From the NCBI GenBank assembly GCA_000987045.1, contig LAKY01000008.1:72312-136311 (forward strand): DNA of 64,000 bases. Reading direction: 5' to 3'. Every line of letters starts with the position of its first letter. Positions within the stretch are counted from its first letter, which is position 1. Origin of the DNA: Clostridiales bacterium PH28_bin88 (lineage in GTDB: Bacteria > Bacillota > PH28-bin88). The notes under the pieces were generated by a model. That model was not told the DNA's origin. It saw only the letters and a list, made by a program, of their open reading frames with translations, and did no database searches. The position numbers were made by a program, and so were the translations under genes. Shown here piece after piece: positions 55,477 to 64,000 of the stretch.

Positions 55477-55504
55477 ATTATATCATCTCGAATCAAGTTG
55501 TCAA
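55477..55504 (-). promoter_or_regulatory. sigma-A promoter of tRNA-Asn
   Basis: TTGACA, 16 nt, TATAAT on the minus strand, 20 nt upstream of the tRNA and just past the stop of the MacB-like permease gene. Confidence 0.85.
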
Positions 55505-55536
55505 CCCCCTGTGTCAGGTAAAATTTACTGCCGCCC

Positions 55537-56724
55537 TTACTCGTAGCGCAAGGCTTCGATGGGGTCCATCTTGGAGGCCTTGTTGGCGGGGTACAAACCA
55601 AAAGTAATCCCGATCCCGGTGGAGAAAATCACCGCGATCATGATGGTCACCCAGGAAACAAGCGGCGGCCACTTGGCCAGCTTGGCAATGGCAAAAGCCC
55701 CGCCCACACCGATGGCGGTACCGATCAATCCACCCACCAGGCAAATGGTTACCGCCTCAATGAGAAACTGGCTTAAGATGTTGGCCCTGCTGGCGCCCAG
55801 CGCCTTGCGGATCCCGATCTCCCTGGTGCGCTCCGTGACAGAAACCAGCATGATGTTCATTACCCCAATTCCGCCAACCACCAGGGAAATACTGGCAATT
55901 AACATGATGATCAGCTGCATCACCCCGGTCACCTTGTTGGCCATGGCCATCTCTTTTTCCAGAGAAGCGCTTTTATAAAGGTCCTTGGCGTTATGCCGCC
56001 GCTCCAGGATCTTGACGGTCTGCTCCATGGCGGCGTCCACCTGGTCCCGGCTGGCCGCCTGTCCTTCCACCGCGGAAATGAAAGTCCGCCCGGTGAAGTA
56101 CTGGTAAAAGGTGATGGGGATGTACACGGTTTTCAGCTGGCCGGTCGCCATCAAAAAGTTTTTTTCCGTTTTGGCAATACCCACGATGAGCACCGGGGTA
56201 CCACCCAGAGTCGCCAGCTTCCCCAAAGCCTCCTCCTGCCCAAAAAGCTGTTCAGCCAGTTCCTCGTCGATGACTGCTACCCGCCGGCCCGCCCTGGTGT
56301 CCTGTTCGGAGAAAAAGCGCCCCCGGGCCATGGTTACATTGCGGATGGCGGCGTAATCCGCGGTGGTACCCTGGACCTCCACCCTCTTTTGGGTTTTTGA
56401 TCCCTCAAGATACGACGTGACATAGCTGGACGGCGCCAACAGCTTAACCGCCGGCGCCAGGTCCTTGATTATTTCCGCGTCCTTGACGGTGATCTCGTCT
56501 CCCCGCCGGGGGGTGTCATTATCCCAGGGTACATACACCACAAAGAGATTGGATCCAATTTTCTCCATTTCCGTCATCAAGATGGACCTGCCGCCCTGGC
56601 CGATAGCCACCACCGCAATCACAGCGGCAATCCCGATGATGATCCCCAGCATAGTTAACAGGGAACGCAGTTTATTTACCCAGATCCCCTCCAGGGCTAC
56701 CCGGATGCTTTCAAGAACGCTCAC
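55537..56724 (-). CDS. MacB-type ABC transporter permease
   Basis: 395 aa. A first hydrophobic helix (LLTMLGIIIGIAAVIAVVAI), a large extracytoplasmic MacB_PCD domain (~45-260), then three helices with the FtsX-like block SVTERTREIGIRKALGASR. This is the mechanotransmission fold used to export peptides, lipids or toxins or to drive an adaptor. It overlaps the ATPase gene as GTGA and forms an operon with it and the adaptor. Confidence 0.92.
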   Translation of the reverse strand: MSVLESIRVALEGIWVNKLRSLLTMLGIIIGIAAVIAVVAIGQGGRSILMTEMEKIGSNLFVVYVPWDNDTPRRGDEITVKDAEIIKDLAPAVKLLAPSSYVTSYLEGSKTQKRVEVQGTTADYAAIRNVTMARGRFFSEQDTRAGRRVAVIDEELAEQLFGQEEALGKLATLGGTPVLIVGIAKTEKNFLMATGQLKTVYIPITFYQYFTGRTFISAVEGQAASRDQVDAAMEQTVKILERRHNAKDLYKSASLEKEMAMANKVTGVMQLIIMLIASISLVVGGIGVMNIMLVSVTERTREIGIRKALGASRANILSQFLIEAVTICLVGGLIGTAIGVGGAFAIAKLAKWPPLVSWVTIMIAVIFSTGIGITFGLYPANKASKMDPIEALRYE

Positions 56725-57458
56725 GGTACCGCCACCTCCTGCACCGGGAGGCTTTTCAGCACATCGCGGGCATCCACCGGTCGATCCACCGTTTCGTCTT
56801 TGGTCAGCCTGCCATCCCGGAAGTTGAGGATCCTTCCGGCGTGTTCGGCGATCTCCCGTTCATGGCTAACCAGCACAATGGTTGCCCCCTCACTATTCAG
56901 TTGTTGAAAAATCGCCATGATTTCCTCTCCCGACCGGGAATCCAGGTTGCCCGTAGGTTCGTCCGCCAGCAGCATAGCTGGATGGTTAGCCAGTGCCCTG
57001 GCAATTGCCACCCGCTGCCGCTGGCCGCCCGACAATTCGTTGGGCCGGTGGTGGGCGCGGTCCAGGAGCCCCACCCGGTCGAGGGCCTCCAGTGCCCGCC
57101 GCCGGCATTCGCTCCTCTTGACGCCGGCGTAAAGCATGGGAAGTTCCACGTTCCGCTGGGCGGTAAGGCGCGGTAGCAGGTTGAAGGTTTGAAACACAAA
57201 ACCGATCTTCAGGTTGCGAATTCTCGCCAGCTCACGGTCGTTCATCCCCGCCACGTCCACCCCGTCGAGGACATAACTGCCTTCCGTAGGGCGGTCCAGG
57301 CAGCCGATGATATTCATCAGGGTAGACTTGCCAGAGCCGGACGGCCCCATGATCGCCACAAACTCGCCTGCTGAAATGGAAAGGGTTACATCCTGCAGGG
57401 CCTGGACTTGGATTTTTCCCAGCCTGTAAACCTTGTTCAGGTGTTTAACCTCAATCAT
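56721..57458 (-). CDS. MacB/LolD-type ABC transporter ATPase
   Basis: 245 aa. Walker A GPSGSGKSTLMNIIG, signature LSGGQRQRVAIARAL, Walker B LLADEPTGNLDS, and the H-loop VSHE. It powers the adjacent permease. The start overlaps the adaptor gene by 8 nt. A C-terminal extension of about 20 residues is unremarkable. Confidence 0.95.
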   Translation of the reverse strand: MIEVKHLNKVYRLGKIQVQALQDVTLSISAGEFVAIMGPSGSGKSTLMNIIGCLDRPTEGSYVLDGVDVAGMNDRELARIRNLKIGFVFQTFNLLPRLTAQRNVELPMLYAGVKRSECRRRALEALDRVGLLDRAHHRPNELSGGQRQRVAIARALANHPAMLLADEPTGNLDSRSGEEIMAIFQQLNSEGATIVLVSHEREIAEHAGRILNFRDGRLTKDETVDRPVDARDVLKSLPVQEVAVP

Positions 57459-58746
57459 CGGACTTCCCCTTGTTGCCTTTGTCCTTAGCCTCGTCCCGGA
57501 CCTTCACCCTGGAGCCATCCTGCAGTTTTTCGGAAGGATTGATAACCACCACTTGATCCTTTTGCAGGCCGCTGGTAATCTCGACGAATAATTCATTCCC
57601 GATACCGGTTGTCACTTCCACCTTTTTGGCGCGCCCATCATCCACCACAAAAACGTGTTTGTTCCCGTCCTTTTCAACTACCGCTTCGTGCGGCACTACC
57701 AGGGCGGATTCTTTACTGTCTGTCACGATGGTCGCATCGGCGTTGTATCCCGGCTTCAGGACGTTCCTGCCTTCCTGAATTTTGATAGTGACCGCCACCA
57801 TCACCTGCTCACCCTGCTGGTTTTTTACCACCGTTTGGGCCTGGGGAGCGATCCTTTCGACTTTACCCGGCAGTTGCTCATCCGGCAACGCCCTGGTGGT
57901 GATGCGCACCGGCTGCCCCACAGCCAGCCGCCCGCTGTCAGCCTCCATTGCCTCTGCCACCAGTTCCATCCGGCCCAGGTCTCCAATGCTGAACAGCGTC
58001 TTCCCGGTTGCAACCATTTCCCCCGGTTCAATTGAGACTTTCAGGACCGTGCCCGCAACCGGGGCCACCACACTGGCCGCCTGCAGTTCTTCCCGGGCCA
58101 GCGCCAGCGCCAATTCCGCCTGGCGGATGCGGGCCTCCAATACCCGGATGGCTTCGGCCGTTTCACCGGCTTGTACCAGGCTGAGGTCCTGTTTCGTCGT
58201 GTCAAGCTGGGACTGGGCTTTGGCCAGTTCAGCCCTGGCAGCCTCCAGGTCCTTGGCCGGGGCCACCCCTTCCGCCACCAGTGCTGCCACCCGCTCCAGG
58301 TTTCGCTGGGCTACCTCAACCCCCGCTTCCGCCTGGCGCAGCCTGATCTTGGCCTGTTCTATCTCCTGAGGCCTGGCCCCCGCCAGGGTTTTGTCGTAGC
58401 TGGCTCTTTCCAGTTCCAGGCTGGCTTCAGCCTGTTGCACGCGCTTTTCCAATTCCCTGGTTTCCAGGATGGCGAGAGCCTGCCCCGGCTTCACCAGATC
58501 GCCCTCTTCCACCAGTACCCGCTCCACTTTTCCACCAACGATGGCGTAGACCTCGGACCGGTCTACCAGCTTGACCTTGCCTGAGGCAAACACCGCCGCC
58601 TCCATTTTTTCTTCTTTTACCTGGGCGGTTTTAACCATGAATACTTCTTCCTGGTTAGCACGCCAGAGGTTCAACGCTGCCAACAGGACGATTACCCCCA
58701 CAATACCCAGGCCTATCAGTATTTTGTAAGCCAGCTTCAACTCCAT
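57451..58746 (-). CDS. periplasmic adaptor-like (HlyD/MacA family) protein
   Basis: 431 aa from the ATG with GGTGGAGGG upstream. One N-terminal anchor helix (ILIGLGIVGVIVLLAALNLW), a lipoyl half-motif around VYAIVGGKVERVLVEEGDLV, a long alpha-helical hairpin (~110-240), the second lipoyl half and a beta barrel. The C-terminus is Lys/Asp-rich. Monoderms use such adaptors with MacB permeases to move peptides or lipids outward. It is the first gene of the adaptor-ATPase-permease operon. Confidence 0.9.
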   Translation of the reverse strand: MELKLAYKILIGLGIVGVIVLLAALNLWRANQEEVFMVKTAQVKEEKMEAAVFASGKVKLVDRSEVYAIVGGKVERVLVEEGDLVKPGQALAILETRELEKRVQQAEASLELERASYDKTLAGARPQEIEQAKIRLRQAEAGVEVAQRNLERVAALVAEGVAPAKDLEAARAELAKAQSQLDTTKQDLSLVQAGETAEAIRVLEARIRQAELALALAREELQAASVVAPVAGTVLKVSIEPGEMVATGKTLFSIGDLGRMELVAEAMEADSGRLAVGQPVRITTRALPDEQLPGKVERIAPQAQTVVKNQQGEQVMVAVTIKIQEGRNVLKPGYNADATIVTDSKESALVVPHEAVVEKDGNKHVFVVDDGRAKKVEVTTGIGNELFVEITSGLQKDQVVVINPSEKLQDGSRVKVRDEAKDKGNKGKSDD

Positions 58747-58816
58747 CCCTCCACCAAAAGGCCGGCCCTGATCCGACCGGCCATACTCCTTCACAGCAAT
58801 CCGCAAAATTCACGCT

Positions 58817-59533
58817 TTACGCGGGGAACTTGGGCCCACCTGTAAAGGCTGCATACGTGGCCATCCCCGCGGTGTACAACAGGTAAAGAACGAAAATGAA
58901 TACCCCTTGTTTTCTGGCGGAGGTCTTAAACACCACGCCTGCGCCGATGCTGAGCAGGATCAGGCTCCAGATTTGGAAAAGGTTAATACTGGAGAGGATC
59001 ACAAAAAGCGGTGAGCCGAACTCCTCCTTGGGTAACAGCAAGCTCAGGCTGGCGCTGGCAAAAGGCAGGTTTTCCGCCGGGGTCGCCAGGATCATGGCGG
59101 TACTAAACGCTCCGCCAAGAATAACCACCGGCACCCAGGCCAGCACTGTAACCGCGAAGAGGTTTTTAAAACCCCCTTCGCCCCCAGTCAAAGAGTTAAA
59201 ACCCTTCACCAGGGCGGCCATGATCAGCCAGATTACCAGCAAGCCAACCGCGGCTCCAACCAAGGAGCTAGCGGCTGCGGCCTTGACCGCAAATTCCACT
59301 ACTTCAGGGCCCTGCCCCGGTGGTAGATTTTTTTCGAGACTGATCCGGGTAAACTCCTGGATCTTGGGAAGCACCGGCACCATCAGCAGCACCGTAATGA
59401 GCATTAAGATCACAACGGGTACAAAAACAGCCGGTTGCCGGTCTACCTGGCGGAAAGTTTCCGTAGGATTGACCAGCACACCCCACAACCGTCCCAAGGT
59501 ACCGTTCTGCTTTTCCTGGGCGACATCCTCCAT
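58817..59533 (-). CDS. Yip1-domain integral membrane protein
   Basis: 238 aa with about five or six hydrophobic helices, starting with a soluble stretch GRLWGVLVNPTETFRQVDRQ, the usual N-terminus of bacterial Yip1 proteins. Function unknown. It lies 70 nt upstream of the adaptor gene on the same strand and may belong to the exporter unit. Confidence 0.75.
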   Translation of the reverse strand: MEDVAQEKQNGTLGRLWGVLVNPTETFRQVDRQPAVFVPVVILMLITVLLMVPVLPKIQEFTRISLEKNLPPGQGPEVVEFAVKAAAASSLVGAAVGLLVIWLIMAALVKGFNSLTGGEGGFKNLFAVTVLAWVPVVILGGAFSTAMILATPAENLPFASASLSLLLPKEEFGSPLFVILSSINLFQIWSLILLSIGAGVVFKTSARKQGVFIFVLYLLYTAGMATYAAFTGGPKFPA

Positions 59534-59683
59534 TTTATTACCTCCGCCTCTGTTTGTATTTGTATACCATGGCTATCATATGCGTAGCGGGGACAGTCAG
59601 AACCCGATTACCTAATCCATCTAGTAAGACGTATAAAACCATCAAAAGTTTCGTTGCGCAGCATTGGTTGGTATTTGTTTTTA

Positions 59684-59719
59684 CAAAAGAAGCACCTGCC
59701 GCATTCCCCAGAGGTGCTT
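59684..59719 (-). terminator. terminator after the QueG-like gene
   Basis: AAGCACCT and AGGTGCTT form an 8-bp stem around a 14-nt loop, followed by CTTTTGT on the minus strand. Confidence 0.7.
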
Positions 59720-59744
59720 TCCAAGCATCTTGTCTTTTTCACCG

Positions 59745-60425
59745 CTATACTTCCCGCGTACCCGCCGGGCAGACCTTCCGGCACTCCCAGCAGTCGTAGT
59801 ACTTCCATCCTCTCGGGTGAGATTTGAAGGTACTCCTGCAAAGATGCTGGCTAACATCACCCTCGGGTCCGATGGCCCCCACCGGGCAAGCGCGCAAGCA
59901 TGCCTTGCAGCTAGACGGGCAAAGCTCCTGACTTACCAATGGGTCTGGCTCCAAGTCTGCGTCAGTTATCACCGAAACCAAGCTCACCCGGTTTCCATAC
60001 CGGGGAGTTATCAATAGAGTATTCTTCCCTAATACACCTAGCCCTGCCGCCTGCGCAGCGTGCTTGTGCGAAAGGTTTCCCCGCCCGTACATGTTCTCAG
60101 CTTCCCAGTAATCATACGGGGTATCCGCCGGAACGGGAACAGCCCTGAATCCGTTTTCCTCTATGAAGACAGCCAGGCGCTGGGCAATGACGTCCAGGCG
60201 GCTGAAGGAGACCACCATCCCATGAAGGTAGTTGGTGCCTCTCGTTTCTCCTACCAGGCCATCCGGAATCCTCACCGCCAGAGAAACAACCGTTCTGGCA
60301 CCCTTCAAAGAATCTTCCGGCCGGGCCCCTGGGGGCGCCTCCGATAGCCTATCAACCGGCGCTACTCCCACCAAATCAGCTCCCGCGGCTAGGGCAAAGC
60401 CCTTGATTGGACTTGTAACATCCAC
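59745..60425 (-). CDS. QueG-like (epoxyqueuosine reductase-related) iron-sulfur protein
   Basis: 226 aa from a GTG start. The QueG block AAQAAGLGVLGKNTLLITP is followed by SVITDADLEPD and two 4Fe-4S motifs: CPSSCKACLRACPVGA and CWECRKVCP. True QueG is about 380 residues and has a HEAT-repeat C-terminal domain, which is absent here. It is therefore a short paralogue of the QueG/reductive-dehalogenase superfamily, of unknown substrate. It lies behind the two frameshifted genes but is itself intact and has its own terminator. Confidence 0.78.
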   Translation of the reverse strand: MDVTSPIKGFALAAGADLVGVAPVDRLSEAPPGARPEDSLKGARTVVSLAVRIPDGLVGETRGTNYLHGMVVSFSRLDVIAQRLAVFIEENGFRAVPVPADTPYDYWEAENMYGRGNLSHKHAAQAAGLGVLGKNTLLITPRYGNRVSLVSVITDADLEPDPLVSQELCPSSCKACLRACPVGAIGPEGDVSQHLCRSTFKSHPRGWKYYDCWECRKVCPAGTREV

Positions 60426-60451
60426 TTTCTTCCACCCACTTTCCTTTATCC

Positions 60452-60819
60452 CTATTTCGTTCGAAAATTACGTAGTGCCGAATAGTCAATAAGCCTATCC
60501 ATGGTTTTTAAAGTAAAAACCTTACCACGCGTAGCAAAAAGCAACTTTTTCATGTCCTCCCGGCGAACACCAAACCCACGCCCTGCTATACATGCGATCA
60601 CTTCAAATTTCTGCAAGCCATTCACTTGGTCTAATGTACTTAGGCTGCTGAGGTGCTGAACGCGTGTCACTTTATCACGGGCCGTCCCATCATCTTCGGT
60701 GACTTTGGCTTCAATCACCACTTGTGGGTTGAACTCATCAGGGACGATAAAATAAATTCATCGGGGCTGGCCTCAATGTCTTCAATGGAAACTTCAAAAG
60801 GATATCTCATCATCAACAT
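60452..60819 (-). pseudogene. PD-(D/E)XK-like nuclease gene, frameshifted
   Basis: The start (TTGATGATGAGATATCC region, ATG at 60819 or 60813) overlaps the methylase stop. The N-terminal frame gives RYPFEVSIEDIEASPDEF and then runs into a stop. The C-terminal frame carries VPDEFNPQVVIEAKVTEDDG, with a P-D...E-A-K pattern of PD-(D/E)XK nucleases, and ends LIDYSALRNF. Adding one T to the TTTT run at 60749-60752 joins the two into a 122-aa protein. The nuclease reading relies on a short motif. It may be a restriction partner of the methylase. Confidence 0.55.
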
Positions 60820-63092
60820 CTCCATACTCGATTTGAATTTCCCGTACAACTAGGTGTCTTTCCCTGACCTGCAGAAAATCCGCGGGTAAATACCTTTCAG
60901 TTTCACTTAGGCCCCCAAGTTCTTGCACTGCTCGCGCAATTACCCTCAGTTTGTCGTTCCAAGTCGCCGAGCAGTCCCACGATTTTCGCACATTCCACAC
61001 GGTAAGGCGGATCAGGTGACCATAGATCACACACCTGGCATCCCCTTTAGTTACCTTCAGTCCACCTGCCTTCAAACGCTCTAAGTCATCTATCACCAGT
61101 TCCGCTATTTCCCTGGGCGTGTTCACGATCATTCGCCGGGACACTACACCGGTGGTTCTATTCACAAATACGGTATCCACCACAGAGGAACCCGTGCCGT
61201 TAATGTGAATGGATGATCCCATTTCAGCAGGGCAGGGAATGGCAGCAGTGCAGACGAGGTTCGCGTCAAGTAGTGCTACCGCAATAGGGTAATAGGCTTC
61301 TAAAGAATTGTGGTGATATGTGAATGCAAAAGGCGCGCCAGGTTTTAGCGCCTTCACCATCCGTGAGAATGCCTGTGACAAGCCCCCGGTGAAATGATCC
61401 AGCCCTCTGTCCATGGTCACGTTACCAGTAAGCTCATCCTCATTCCTTGTACTTGGTTTCGTAAAAACAGGATTATCATTACCTACAAGCCGCCGCAGCC
61501 AAACGTAGCAAAAATCCATTAACTCCGCATACTGGACGTTAGCAAAATAGGGGGGATCAGTGATTACCATGTCCAAGATACCTTCCGGTAGGTCCGCCTG
61601 GGTGGCGCTAGCACAACGCAAGTCCACTTGGCGGGTCTCGGGATGATGGGCACTGTTCCGGCTATCTCCTATCCACTCCCCGTCTATCCATACCTGCTTT
61701 TTTTTCCCTCCTTGATAAACGATTTCGAAGGGCCGGTTACAATACTGCTTGGCCTTCATGAATTTATCAGTAATGTTTGACCAGCCTCCGCTACCTATAT
61801 TCGCACCGGTAATTTCGTTGATGATACCAAGCAGGTTCGACTCACATTGAACCAACCCGACAGGAAATCCATGTACGGAGAATATGTCTAAGGACTTTAA
61901 GGCGGAGGTATCATAACGGCACAGCATGTTCTGATACCGTAGCAAATCCGAAAGGTTGGTAGCCAGGGCATTCCGTACCCGCTCGTTTGGATGGTTGGTA
62001 ACAGCTCTGCAGATTAATTCTAATCCTAAGAGTTGCCGCTCATTGAACATTTCCCTGTAAAAGCGATAACCCCACCGGTGCAGGCGGTCCGTCTCATCTC
62101 CCCCTGGTATTGCGTCATCCGGGACATACCTCGGCTGAACTGATCTCCAACCCTGTGCAGCCTGGTTGTACTTTCGCAAGTCGCCCTCATCGGGTTTCTT
62201 GAAAAAGCGCCCATGATGGCTAGGCCGGCAATGCGAGCAATAGTATTCAATCGCCACCATACGGTGTCTAGGGGGACCACCTCCAGCATCGGGGTATGAA
62301 TTTGTGTTACCGCAATGCGGGCAGGCGCAACTGTTCCTGCTTGCAGGGCCTTTAACTTTTAAGGACTGGCCACAGTACCGGCATTCCCCAAGCCTGTTCC
62401 TGTCGTCCACTTCATTCAGCTCGCCACAGGTTGAGCAGATAATGACGTTCCTGGGGTGCCGCCGGTTCTCCGCTAATAGATAACCTGGGAAGAGGTCAAA
62501 TTCTTTACTACATGCTAAGCACTTCTGTGTCTTCACCCAGATGAAGTACTTTACGTGAGCATCAGAGCGGCCACAAATCTGGCATTTAGTACGGTAGAGA
62601 TGCCCCACCTTCCCTTCCAGCCAAAAGCGTAATCTGTTGGCTGCCTCCTGGTAGGATTTAATGTCGAGGTATTCAATTTCCTGACGTACAATCCAATAAG
62701 CCATAGGGTTGATATCAAACCCCACCACGTCACACCCTACCCGGTTAGCCTCAAGAAGTGGTATGCCCCCACCCATGAAAGGATCCGCCACTTGTTGGCC
62801 CTTTAAAGAATGGGATCGGAAATAGGTCTCCCGTAGAGACCCCCCCCACAAATTCCGATAAGAGCAGCGCTCGAAAGAGCGTACCAGGCCGCCGGGCAAA
62901 CCACTTGTGAACCGCAATAACAGGTCGGTAGTTCTGTTGTATCTGCTTCTCGCGCAAAGCCAGGTCAGCCACAAAAGGCACGTCAAAGCACCTTTCAATG
63001 CCGCGTACTTTGGCTTCGCGATCTTTCGTATGTTTTGATAACGTTTCTGTTTGAGCCATCAGGCTGTTCTGTTCTTGCATCTGTGATTTCAT
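60794..63092 (-). pseudogene. DUF1156-family DNA methyltransferase, frameshifted at an 8-G tract
   Basis: Two overlapping frames make one protein of about 765 aa. The first (from 63092, with GGAGG) carries the DUF1156 N-terminus FDVPFVADLALREKQIQQNY and VHKWFARRPGTLFRAL. The second carries ADPFMGGGIPLLEANRVG (SAM motif I), several zinc-ribbon pairs (CQICG, CLAC, CSTC, CRYC, CPHC) and the catalytic DPPYFANVQYAEL. Removing one G from the run of eight at 62840-62847 gives a continuous EFVGGSLRETYFRS junction. The gene is either phase-variable, recently broken or mis-sequenced. It is of the same family as 5061-8273 but a much shorter form. Confidence 0.85.
62840..62847 (-). repeat. homopolymeric 8-G tract in the methylase gene
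   Basis: Eight G on the minus strand (eight C on plus) at the exact point where the reading frame changes. Seven would restore the full-length protein. Confidence 0.9.
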
Positions 63093-63449
63093 GAAAACCT
63101 CCGCTGTATTTTATGAGTCTATCAGCAAGGTAGAAGGTTTGTATACACTTTACTCAACGGAACGAGAAAACTTCTTTTAGGTTGTAGGAACCCCAATGGT
63201 CACCTCGGCAACCGGAAACTAGCGGCTACAGTTTGATCGCTAAAAGTCACCTGGTGTCGCTCCGGATCAACGACAGGTAATAAGCGAATGGTATAAGTAA
63301 ATCAGAAGGTTTGATCATATTGAAATTAGTAGATTTTACAGGTACCAATTTACAAACCGCATAAAGCATTATCGTGAATTACCGTAACTCGGGGATACCG
63401 CTGTAAATACCTCATATTCGTCAGAGTTCATCTTTTTCCCTGCAATAGC
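63093..63449. other. intergenic region between the methylase and the rRNA operon
   Basis: No gene or RNA recognised. It is more AT-rich than the flanking housekeeping DNA. No consensus promoter for the methylase was found. Confidence 0.5.
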
Positions 63450-63483
63450 AAACACCCCAAGGAATAACTCCTTGAGGTGTTTT
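63450..63483 (-). terminator. hairpin terminator of the rRNA operon
   Basis: AACACCTCAAGG with a loop and CCTTGGGGTGTT form a 12-pair stem 10 nt after 5S. The T-run is short, so it is weaker than usual for an intrinsic terminator. Confidence 0.65.
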
Positions 63484-63492
63484 AAAATATTT

Positions 63493-63603
<111 letters not shown>

Positions 63604-63619
63604 AAGATTATTCTTTTTC

Positions 63620-63660
63620 AAATGGGAACGGGTGTGACGCTTACGCCATTACCACCAGAA
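63620..63660 (-). repeat. partial copy of the 5S rRNA 5' end
   Basis: About 38 nt of minus strand repeats the first third of 5S (TCTGGTGGTAATGGCG, then GTCACACCCGTTCCCAT). The middle GAGGGG is replaced by TAAGC. It lies just upstream of the intact 5S in the 23S-5S spacer. Confidence 0.85.
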
Positions 63661-63727
63661 ATCTGTTCCCTCAAAACTGGACAGCGAGAACTACCTTTCA
63701 CATAAGGACCCACCTTCAGGTGTTTTA

Positions 63728-64000
<273 letters not shown>

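Overview
The window reads as chromosomal DNA of a spore-forming or spore-former-related anaerobic Clostridium-class Firmicute (the Moorella / Desulfotomaculum / Pelotomaculum style of genome). The evidence is the housekeeping order ctsR-mcsA-mcsB-clpC, radA-disA, carD, yacL-ispD-ispF-gltX and cysE-cysS-mrnC-rlmB-yacP-sigH, strong Gram-positive ribosome binding sites, a cysteine T-box, and almost every gene on the minus strand leading away from an rRNA operon at the right edge. This is inferred from gene order and style; no species marker was compared.

Layout, left to right (all coding genes are on the minus strand, so transcription runs right to left). 0.2-12.4 kb: a DNA-modification / probable phage-defence operon (AbrB-like regulator, DUF499 ATPase, unknown protein, DUF1156 adenine methylase, PLD-SNF2 helicase, then a DUF3800 protein), beside a HEPN-MNT pair at 12.8-13.5 kb. 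13.8-14.2 kb: a tRNA operon (Tyr, fMet, Thr). 14.4-19.4 kb: sigH, and the cysE-cysS-mrnC-rlmB-yacP operon under a Cys T-box. 19.8-41.8 kb: a catabolic island. 42.0-54.3 kb: the conserved housekeeping block. 54.3-59.5 kb: two gate-domain membrane proteins, tRNA-Asn, a MacB-type ABC exporter with its adaptor, and a Yip1 protein. 59.7-63.1 kb: a QueG-like protein, a nuclease-like gene and a second DUF1156 methylase; the last two are broken by single-base frameshifts. 63.4-64.0 kb: 5S rRNA, a 5S fragment and the 3' end of 23S rRNA, which carries an inserted palindromic repeat.

The catabolic island is the most interesting part. It encodes both subunits of a pyrogallol-phloroglucinol transhydroxylase (the large subunit keeps the His, Tyr and Asp-Ser-Trp active-site residues at a constant offset from the Pelobacter enzyme) together with every enzyme class of the anaerobic phloroglucinol pathway: an SDR reductase (candidate phloroglucinol reductase), two cyclase-family hydrolases (candidate dihydrophloroglucinol cyclohydrolases), a 3-hydroxyacyl-CoA-dehydrogenase-like enzyme (candidate 3-hydroxy-5-oxohexanoate dehydrogenase), a BKACE enzyme (candidate triacetate acetoacetate-lyase), an acetoacetate CoA-transferase and a thiolase. 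The expected outcome is pyrogallol to phloroglucinol to dihydrophloroglucinol to 3-hydroxy-5-oxohexanoate to triacetate to acetyl-CoA. A complete TRAP transporter, a cupin, a PrpR-type sigma-54 activator, a consensus -24/-12 promoter and a 10-bp-arm palindrome at enhancer distance complete it. Two further, mutually similar DMSO-reductase-family enzymes of unknown substrate, one with its own ferredoxin-like partner, sit in the same operon and are the least explained part.

Other notable items: a family of about 100-nt palindromic repeats in three places, one of them inside 23S rRNA; an apparent ACG start codon for radA; an 8-G tract that frameshifts the second methylase; and a truncated MFS transporter joined in frame behind a molybdoenzyme.
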